This document shows positions 58,404 to 64,000 of a stretch of DNA of 64,000 bases, piece after piece. The notes beneath the pieces were generated by a model, which saw only the letters and a list, made by a program, of their open reading frames with translations, was not told the origin of the DNA and searched no databases. The stretch spans positions 103,187 through 167,186 of the forward strand of contig CAJLEF010000001.1 in NCBI GenBank assembly GCA_905205665.1, given 5' to 3'. Position 1 is the first letter of the stretch. The number at the start of each line of letters is the position of its first letter. The DNA is from an uncultured Bacillota bacterium (GTDB lineage Bacteria; Bacillota_I; Bacilli_A; RF39; UBA660). The translations under genes and the position numbers were made by a program.

Positions 58404-60512
58404 ATGTATAATGAAAATAATGAAGAATTGAAAAATGTCTTAGATAAATATGGACGTGATATTACAAAAAATGCTCGTGATAATAAGGTTGATCCTGTTA
58501 TAGGTCGTGATGAAGAAGTCAGAAATGTTATTCGTATTTTATCACGTAAGAGTAAAAATAATCCTGTTTTAATTGGTGAACCAGGTGTTGGTAAAACAGC
58601 GATTGTAGAAGGACTTGCCCAAAGAATAGTTGCCGGAGATGTTCCAAACAGTCTTAAAAATAAAACGATTTGGGAACTTGATTTAGGAGCTTTAGTGGCT
58701 GGTGCTAAATATCGTGGTGAATTTGAGGAACGTCTAAAAGCCGTTTTAAAAGAAATTGAAAAAAGTGATGGCAACATTATTATGTTCATTGATGAAATTC
58801 ATATGATTGTTGGTAATGGGGCTGAAGGAGCTATGGATGTTTCTAATATGTTAAAACCAATGCTTGCTCGTGGTGAAATTCATTTAATCGGCGCAACTAC
58901 TTTAAATGAGTATCGTAAATACATTGAAAAAGATGGGGCTTTGGAAAGAAGATTTCAAAAAGTTTTAGTTTCTGAACCAACTGTTATGGATACGATTACT
59001 ATTTTAAGAGGTTTAAAAGAAAGATTTGAAATATTTCATGGTGTTACTATTAAAGATAGTGCACTAGTCGCTGCAGCTACTTTATCAGATAGATATATCA
59101 CTGATAGGTATTTACCAGATAAAGCTATTGATCTTGTCGATGAAGCTTGTGCTACTATTAAAATGCAACTTGATTCTGTTCCTGTACCTCTTGATAAATT
59201 AACTCGTAAGATTATGTCTTTAGAGATTGAACGTCAAGCTTTGAAAAAAGAAAAAGATGATTTATCTAAAGCTAGAGTTATGAAAATTGATGAAGAACTT
59301 TCTACTTTGAAAAAAGAAGAAAGTGAAATGCGTCATAAATGGGAAGAAGAAAAAGGTATTAAAGATAAAATAAATCAAAAGAAGAGTGAATTAGAAAGAG
59401 CTCGTTTTGATTTACAAAATGCCGAAAATAGTTATGATTTGGAAACAAGCGCTCGTCTTCGTCATGGTACGATTCCAAAACTTGAAAAAGAATTAGAAGA
59501 TCTTCGTAAAGAAGAGAAAGGTACAATTTTATCTGATGTTGTCGATGAAGAAGGAATTGCTAGTATCATTTCACGTTGGACAAAAATACCTGTTTCTAAA
59601 TTAGTTAGCAGTGAAAAAGAAAAACTACTTCACTTATATGACCGATTAAAAGAAAGGGTTATTGGCCAAGATGATGCTTTAAGAAGAGTAAGTGATGCGA
59701 TTTTAAGAGCCAGAAGTGGTATTAAAGACCCTAATCGTCCTATTGGTTCTTTTATCTTCTTAGGACCAACTGGTGTTGGTAAAACCGAAGTAGCTAAAAG
59801 CCTTGCTTATGAATTATTTGATGATGAACGTCATATGATTCGAATTGATTGTTCGGAGTATATGGAATCCTTTAATGTTTCTCGTTTAATTGGTGCTCCT
59901 CCAGGATATGTCGGATATGATGAAGGTGGCGTCTTAACTGAAGCCGTAAGAAGAAATCCTTATAGTATTGTCTTATTTGATGAGATAGAAAAAGCCCATA
60001 AAGATGTCTTTAATATTTTACTACAAATTTTAGACGATGGACGTCTTACCGATTCCCAAGGAAGAACCGTTGACTTTAAAAATACCATCATTATTATGAC
60101 AAGTAATTTAGGTAGTGAATATATTTTAGACAATGAAGATAATGCTGAAGAAAAAGTTTTAAATGAACTTAAAAATAACTTCCGTCCCGAATTTATCAAT
60201 CGTATTGATGAAATTATTGTCTTCCATTCTTTACATAAAGATGTCGTAGGAGCAATCTTAAATAAAATTATTGGTGAAATTAATAGTCGTTTAAAAGACA
60301 AACAAATATCTTTAGAATTAACAGATAAGGCTCGTCAAAAAGTTATTGATGAATCATTTGATGAAAATTATGGTGCAAGACCAATTAGAAGATATGTTAC
60401 CAAAAACATTGAAACTTTACTTGCTAAATATATGATTGAACAAGATTTAAAACCTAATGATATTTTAGTTGTAGATGTGAATAATGATAATTTCACAATT
60501 CGTACGAAATAA
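58404..60512 (+). CDS. clpB: ClpB-type chaperone lacking the N domain
   Basis: A 702-residue AAA+ disaggregase. It begins directly at NLKYGRDIT-type sequence (LDKYGRDITKNARDN) followed by NBD1 with GEPGVGKTAIVEG, a coiled-coil M domain (about 290-410: LEIERQALKKEKDDL, MRHKWEEEKGIK), NBD2 with GPTGVGKTEVAKSL and DEIEKAHKD, and C-terminal ARPIRRY. The Clp_N domain of about 150 residues is missing, as in the ClpB-deltaN form. The ClpP-binding IGF/IGL loop of ClpC is not evident. Heat-shock control through CIRCE. Confidence 0.93.
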   Translation: MYNENNEELKNVLDKYGRDITKNARDNKVDPVIGRDEEVRNVIRILSRKSKNNPVLIGEPGVGKTAIVEGLAQRIVAGDVPNSLKNKTIWELDLGALVAGAKYRGEFEERLKAVLKEIEKSDGNIIMFIDEIHMIVGNGAEGAMDVSNMLKPMLARGEIHLIGATTLNEYRKYIEKDGALERRFQKVLVSEPTVMDTITILRGLKERFEIFHGVTIKDSALVAAATLSDRYITDRYLPDKAIDLVDEACATIKMQLDSVPVPLDKLTRKIMSLEIERQALKKEKDDLSKARVMKIDEELSTLKKEESEMRHKWEEEKGIKDKINQKKSELERARFDLQNAENSYDLETSARLRHGTIPKLEKELEDLRKEEKGTILSDVVDEEGIASIISRWTKIPVSKLVSSEKEKLLHLYDRLKERVIGQDDALRRVSDAILRARSGIKDPNRPIGSFIFLGPTGVGKTEVAKSLAYELFDDERHMIRIDCSEYMESFNVSRLIGAPPGYVGYDEGGVLTEAVRRNPYSIVLFDEIEKAHKDVFNILLQILDDGRLTDSQGRTVDFKNTIIIMTSNLGSEYILDNEDNAEEKVLNELKNNFRPEFINRIDEIIVFHSLHKDVVGAILNKIIGEINSRLKDKQISLELTDKARQKVIDESFDENYGARPIRRYVTKNIETLLAKYMIEQDLKPNDILVVDVNNDNFTIRTK

Positions 60513-60517
60513 TAAAG

Positions 60518-60547
60518 ATACTCAGTTGTAAAAAACTGGGTATTTTT
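60518..60547 (+). terminator. Terminator after clpB
   Basis: ATACTCAGTT / AACTGGGTAT stem (one G-T) and a T run. Confidence 0.87.
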
Positions 60548-60612
60548 AACTTATTAATAATTATTTACTTGTCTTTAATTTTATGTATAATTTTAAATAG
60601 ATAGGGGGAAAC

Positions 60613-61263
60613 ATGAAAAAGAAAAAATTAATTATTTTAAGTATTATTACTATAAGTTTATTAATTCTTTTATACTTACTTTATTACTTTAATTTGCTAC
60701 CTCATAAAAAGTACACAAATGAATTTTTTGGCATTAAAACATATGTTAGTTTGATAGATAAAGATAATGATGGGGTAGATGATCAAACAGATATCTTAAT
60801 GAACGCTAGAAATTATATAAAAACTCATCCTAAATATAAAAGTAAATATTATAGGAGTGGTTATCCTGATGATTCTTATGGTGTGTGTACTGATGTCGTT
60901 GCTTTTGCTTTTTTAGATGCTGGTTATGATTTAAGAGAACTTGTTAATGAACATATAAATGCCTATAGAAACTTATATGATATTGATGTCGTCGATAAAA
61001 ATATTGATTTTCGAAGAGTATTAAATTTAAAGATTTATTTTGATTATAATGCGATTAGTCTAACAACTGATATTCGTAAAATAGAGGAGTGGCAAGGTGG
61101 TGATATTGTGGTCTTTAAAAAGCATATTGGCATTGTATCTGACAAAAGAAATCGTCACGGAATTAATTTTGTTATTCATCACGCTAGTCCTTTTCAAAAA
61201 TATTATGAGGAAGATATTCTAGAGCATCATAATGACATCATTGGCCATTATAGAATGAGTTAA
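60613..61263 (+). CDS. DUF1287 secreted/anchored protein
   Basis: A 216-residue protein with an N-terminal membrane segment and a DUF1287 domain, related to NlpC/P60-like papain-fold enzymes. The candidate catalytic Cys is in GVCTDVVAFAFLDAGYD, His in VVFKKHIGIVSDKR, and the late VIHHASPF supplies another. A calcium-like DKDNDGVDDQTD motif appears near residue 48. Probable envelope hydrolase or binding protein. SD AGGGGG precedes the ATG. Confidence 0.85.
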   Translation: MKKKKLIILSIITISLLILLYLLYYFNLLPHKKYTNEFFGIKTYVSLIDKDNDGVDDQTDILMNARNYIKTHPKYKSKYYRSGYPDDSYGVCTDVVAFAFLDAGYDLRELVNEHINAYRNLYDIDVVDKNIDFRRVLNLKIYFDYNAISLTTDIRKIEEWQGGDIVVFKKHIGIVSDKRNRHGINFVIHHASPFQKYYEEDILEHHNDIIGHYRMS

Positions 61264-61264
61264 A

Positions 61265-61326
61265 ATCAGCAAATCACCGAACAAAAATCCATCAAATCAC
61301 CGAAAAGAAATCAGCAAATTGCCGAA
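61265..61326 (+). repeat. Three imperfect repeats, no gene attached
   Basis: ATCAGCAAATCACCGAA (61265), ATCCATCAAATCACCGAA (61287) and ATCAGCAAATTGCCGAA (61310), spaced 22-23 bases. They lie between the DUF1287 gene and the convergent CorA gene and resemble operator arrays of DUF4143-type ATPases, but no such gene follows here. Confidence 0.55.
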
Positions 61327-61349
61327 AATGGTTGGTGATAACACCAAAA

Positions 61350-61376
61350 AAAGAAAAGTCTTACAAAAGATTTTTC
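61350..61376 (+). terminator. Bidirectional terminator between DUF1287 and corA genes
   Basis: GAAAAGTCTT / AAGATTTTTC stem (one G-T) with T6 on the plus strand and an A7 run upstream that provides T7 on the reverse strand. Confidence 0.65.
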
Positions 61377-62296
61377 TTTTTTAAAAGAATAACAATTAAA
61401 AGAGTAACTAAAAGACATATTAAAATAATAAGTAAAAAAGAGTAAGGATTACTAGCAAAGTCACCAATAGTAACATTCATTCCTAGAAAAGAGGAAATCA
61501 TAGTAGGTATTGAAATGACAAGGGTAATGGAAGTTAAAAATTTCATAATATCATTTAAATTATTAGAAATAATAGAACTATATGTATCCATAGTATTTTC
61601 TAAAATTTCCCTATAAATACTAGCCATTCGAATTGCTTGTTTTATTTCAATTTGAGCATCTTTTAAATTATCAAGAGAAGTCTCTTTTAAATTACTATTG
61701 TTTTCTAGTTTTTCTAAAAGCATTTCATTACCTTGTAAAGAGGTAGTAAAATAAAGCAAACTTTTTTGTAAGGTAAGCATTCGTTCTAAATCTTTATTAC
61801 TAGGTGATTTGATTAAATCTTTTTCTTTTTCAATAATATCTTCTTGAATTTCATTTAAATAACGAATGAAATATTCTGTTGTTTTAGCAATAAAGAAAAT
61901 AGAAAAATCTTCCATATTTTGCCAATTATTTTCTCCTAAAAGTTCTTTTTGTAAAACTTCTTTAAGAGGGTGTTCTTTTAAAGAAACACTGATAAGCCCT
62001 TTTTCTTGATAAAAGATACCAAAAGGATAGGAACGATATTTTTTCTTGCCATTATTTGTAATGACATAAGGAATATTAAAAATATAAAGGGTGGCATTTT
62101 GCTCTTGCTCAATATGCGGAAGTTCTGATTTATCGAGAACTTTTTTTAAGTCAATTTCTTCTAATTTTAAAAGATTACAAATACTTTTAATTTCCTCTTC
62201 ATTAGGATCTATCATATCAATCCAATAGTTTTGTGCAAGTTCTTTTGTTTCCTGACATGTTTTGTTATTTAAATCATAAAATTTTATCAATATCAT
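61361..62296 (-). CDS. CorA-family divalent cation transporter
   Basis: A 311-residue CorA-like Mg2+ channel. A soluble N-terminal domain is followed by the long helix (IKQAIRMASIYREILENTM) and two C-terminal membrane helices joined by the signature GMN (SSFLGMNVTIG). The predicted start is ATG 62296, immediately after AGAGGTG; TTG 62290 has better spacing and is an alternative. An upstream extension to 62350 has no ribosome site. Confidence 0.9.
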   Translation of the reverse strand: MILIKFYDLNNKTCQETKELAQNYWIDMIDPNEEEIKSICNLLKLEEIDLKKVLDKSELPHIEQEQNATLYIFNIPYVITNNGKKKYRSYPFGIFYQEKGLISVSLKEHPLKEVLQKELLGENNWQNMEDFSIFFIAKTTEYFIRYLNEIQEDIIEKEKDLIKSPSNKDLERMLTLQKSLLYFTTSLQGNEMLLEKLENNSNLKETSLDNLKDAQIEIKQAIRMASIYREILENTMDTYSSIISNNLNDIMKFLTSITLVISIPTMISSFLGMNVTIGDFASNPYSFLLIILICLLVTLLIVILLKKKNLL

Positions 62297-62395
62297 ACAC
62301 CTCTTTCGCCTTACCATTTTACCATAGAAAAGAGTAAAATGACTATTCAAAAGAGGAATTTTGTGTTAATATCAAGAGGAAGGAAGTGTTATGTT

Positions 62396-62923
62396 ATGTC
62401 ACATTGGTTGATATGGTTAGTTATTGTTATTTTATTAGGGTTAGTAGAAGCGGCGACCGTGAATTTAGTTTCTATTTGGTTTATCGCAAGCGGTATTATT
62501 ACTTTATTTTTATCTTTATTTGTTTCCTCATTTGTTATCCAATTTGCTGTTTTTGTGATTTTAGGTATTGTTTTTTTAATTGCAACAAGAAAGAAATTAT
62601 TAGATTATCAAACAGAAGAAGATACCAAACTTAATTTAGAAAGAGTCATTGGTATGGAGGGTATTGTTACTCAAAAAATTACTAAAAATGAAATTGGCGA
62701 AGTAAAAGTAGATGGTAAATTATGGAGTGCCGTTTCGAATACTTCAATTAAAGAAAATGAACCAGTCCTTATTAAAGAAATTGACGGGGTTAAATTAGTT
62801 GTTGAAAAAGTAAAAAAAGAAGAGCCAAAGAAAAAAGCTCCTGCTAAAAAAGCAACACCGAAAAAAAAGACAACAAGTACCACACGTAAAAAAACAACTA
62901 CTAAAAAGGAGAGTGAAAAATAA
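62396..62923 (+). CDS. NfeD-like membrane protein with Lys-rich tail
   Basis: A 175-residue NfeD-family protein. Two or three helices (about 1-60; WLIWLVIVILLGLVEAATV and VIQFAVFVILGIVFLIA) precede an OB-fold domain (ERVIGMEGIVTQKITKNEIG, GVKLVVEKV). Unusually, a tail of about 30 residues rich in Lys, Pro and Ala-Thr (KKKAPAKKATPKKKTT) follows. It pairs with the SPFH gene, which overlaps it by 1 base. The family pair acts in membrane microdomains. ATG 62396 follows AGGAAGGAAG. Confidence 0.87.
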   Translation: MSHWLIWLVIVILLGLVEAATVNLVSIWFIASGIITLFLSLFVSSFVIQFAVFVILGIVFLIATRKKLLDYQTEEDTKLNLERVIGMEGIVTQKITKNEIGEVKVDGKLWSAVSNTSIKENEPVLIKEIDGVKLVVEKVKKEEPKKKAPAKKATPKKKTTSTTRKKTTTKKESEK

Positions 62924-63816
62924 TGCCATTTTTAATTATATTATTTATTTTAGTTATTTTATTTGTTATTCCTTGTATTAAAGTTGTACCTCAATCAAAG
63001 GTATATGTTATTGAAAGATTAGGTTCTTATTATACGACTTGGCATAATGGGGTTCATGTTAGAATTCCCTTTGTTGATAGAATTGCTAATGTTGTAACTT
63101 TAAAAGAATTAGTAAGGGACTTTGAACCCCAACCAGTTATTACTAAAGATAATGTTACAATGCAAATTGATACCGTTGTTTATTTTCAGATCACGGATGC
63201 TAAACTTTACACTTATGGTGTGGAGTATCCTATTAGTGCCATTGAATCTTTAACAGCTACCACGTTACGTAATATTATTGGTGAATTAGAATTAGACCAA
63301 ACTTTAACTTCTCGTGATATTATTAATGCTAAAATGCGTTCTATCTTAGATGAAGCAACTGATCCATGGGGAATCAAAGTAAATCGTGTCGAAGTTAAAA
63401 ATATTTTACCACCAAGAGATATTCAAGATGCCATGGAAAAACAAATGCGTGCTGAACGTGAAAGAAGAGAAAAGATTTTACAAGCCGAAGGAGAAAAGAA
63501 ATCATCTGTTTTAATTGCTGAAGGAGAAAAAGAGAGTGCTATTTTAAGAGCTGAAGCTGAAAAAGAAACTAAAATTAAAAGAGCAGAAGGAGAAGCTGAA
63601 GCCTTATTAAAAATAAAGCAAGCGGAAGCTGAGGGTATACGTCTTTTAAAAGAAGCGGACCCTGATACAGCTATCTTAAAATTAAAGTCTTATGAAACAC
63701 TTAGCAAAATGGCTGACGGTCAAGCCACTAAAATTATTTTACCAGCCGAATTAAATGGGATTGCCTCATTTGGAACGGTTTTAGATAGTATGAAAGATAA
63801 CAAAAAGAATAATTAA
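62923..63816 (+). CDS. SPFH/band 7 (QmcA/stomatin-like) protein
   Basis: A 297-residue stomatin-type protein with an N-terminal membrane helix (1-20), an SPFH domain (VVPQSKVYVIERLGSYYTT, RIPFVDRIANVV, DVVYFQITDA-type) and an Ala/Glu-rich coiled coil (ILQAEGEKKSSVLIAEGEK). It organises membrane microdomains together with the overlapping NfeD-like protein. Downstream is a terminator. Confidence 0.95.
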   Translation: MPFLIILFILVILFVIPCIKVVPQSKVYVIERLGSYYTTWHNGVHVRIPFVDRIANVVTLKELVRDFEPQPVITKDNVTMQIDTVVYFQITDAKLYTYGVEYPISAIESLTATTLRNIIGELELDQTLTSRDIINAKMRSILDEATDPWGIKVNRVEVKNILPPRDIQDAMEKQMRAERERREKILQAEGEKKSSVLIAEGEKESAILRAEAEKETKIKRAEGEAEALLKIKQAEAEGIRLLKEADPDTAILKLKSYETLSKMADGQATKIILPAELNGIASFGTVLDSMKDNKKNN

Positions 63817-63831
63817 TTTATGAATATGAGG

Positions 63832-63862
63832 CCTGTTTTTACATATAGAAACAGGTTTTTCT
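63832..63862 (+). terminator. Terminator of nfeD-SPFH operon
   Basis: CCTGTTT / AAACAGG stem with a T run, 16 bases after the stop. Confidence 0.85.
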
Positions 63863-63866
63863 ATAA

Positions 63867-63912
63867 CTTCGTTGAACAAAAGTACCGGAAACAGCAAAAA
63901 AGTTCAATGAAG
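63867..63912 (+). repeat. Unattached inverted repeat
   Basis: CTTCGTTGAAC (63867-63877) pairs with GTTCAATGAAG (63902-63912), 11 bp with one G-T, around a 24-base A-rich loop. No gene assigned; an operator or RNA stem is possible. Confidence 0.45.
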
Positions 63913-63913
63913 T

Positions 63914-63951
63914 AAAAAAGAACAGTAATTAACTATTTCTGTTCTTTTTTT
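63914..63951 (+). terminator. Bidirectional terminator near right edge
   Basis: AAAAAAGAACAG / CTGTTCTTTTTT stem, T runs on both strands. It could serve a gene that ends past the right edge on the reverse strand. Confidence 0.6.
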
Positions 63952-64000
63952 ATTGCGCAGCAAACGATAGTTAGCTGCTGTTAAAACCACGTGCTGTGCA

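Noticed and set aside
1..64000. Mycoplasma-type code (TGA = Trp)
   Set aside because: Several genes, such as tmk and the 24949 surface gene, end in TGA, conserved Trp positions use TGG, and no in-frame TGA was noticed in the core genes.
63961..64000. 3' end of a reverse-strand gene entering from the right edge
   Set aside because: Thirty bases could encode a C-terminus ending before TAA at 63971-63973 with a terminator beyond, but too little is visible to support it.

Overview
This window is an AT-rich, densely packed bacterial chromosome segment with the standard genetic code (TGA is a stop, Trp is TGG). It looks like a low-G+C Firmicute of the Bacilli/Erysipelotrichales/RFN20-RF39 type, probably an uncultured gut lineage; that placement is inferred from gene content and order. 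Sporulation genes are clear: spoIIGA-sigE, cotJB-cotJC, a CotD-like coat protein, a class-D-like sortase and TGTCGAA (Spo0A-box) sites. The chromosome is therefore from a spore former or a recent descendant of one.

Layout. 1-2.8 kb: sulfur transfer/tRNA thiolation pair (left gene cut by the window edge) and a lysophospholipase-like hydrolase. 2.9-6.3 kb: tRNA-Glu and a reverse-strand five-gene ABC export operon headed by a small secreted protein. 6.4-12.5 kb: P-type ATPase, UDG-like protein, cotJB-cotJC, thioredoxin-like anchor, trmL, UPF0316, tRNA-Ala. 12.7-18.7 kb: cotD-like, ftsA-ftsZ, two unrelated genes, then spoIIGA-sigE. 18.8-24.8 kb: membrane thioredoxin, NUDIX, UvrD-like helicase, tmk, an orphan prepilin-like protein, a DUF2779 nuclease-like protein, rpoZ. 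24.9-31.8 kb: surface region (TasA/CalY-like surface protein, M23 peptidase, sortase with candidate substrate, Wzz/BY-kinase/PHP-phosphatase trio). 31.8-37.5 kb: rimP-nusA-DHH-ylxR-dCMP deaminase-infB-rbfA operon. 37.5-41.1 kb: two duplicated surface-protein genes, each behind a poly-G promoter, around a dead Rpn-type gene. 41.3-52.5 kb: glycosyltransferase, ABC exporter, RsmC-like methyltransferase, rpoB-rpoC. 52.5-58.3 kb: C39-like protein, two more surface proteins, AAA/DUF4143 ATPase. 58.3-64 kb: CIRCE-controlled clpB lacking the N domain, DUF1287, CorA, NfeD and SPFH proteins.

The core operons (ftsAZ, nusA-infB, rpoBC) alternate with accessory slots holding five members of one paralogous surface-protein family (24949, 37577, 39740, 53222, 55237). 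Two of these have promoters whose -35/-10 spacer contains a run of 10 or 11 G, which predicts phase variation by slipped-strand length change. Two others (53222, 55237) end in a short C-terminal segment of about 50% G+C, rich in NNC codons. Those segments lie where the otherwise alignable paralogs diverge, a pattern expected of a diversity-generating retroelement variable region or cassette exchange. No reverse transcriptase or template repeat is present here, so that part is a hypothesis. Together these suggest a surface antigen/adhesin family diversified by two mechanisms, promoter switching and C-terminal sequence change, and this is the most interesting content of the window.
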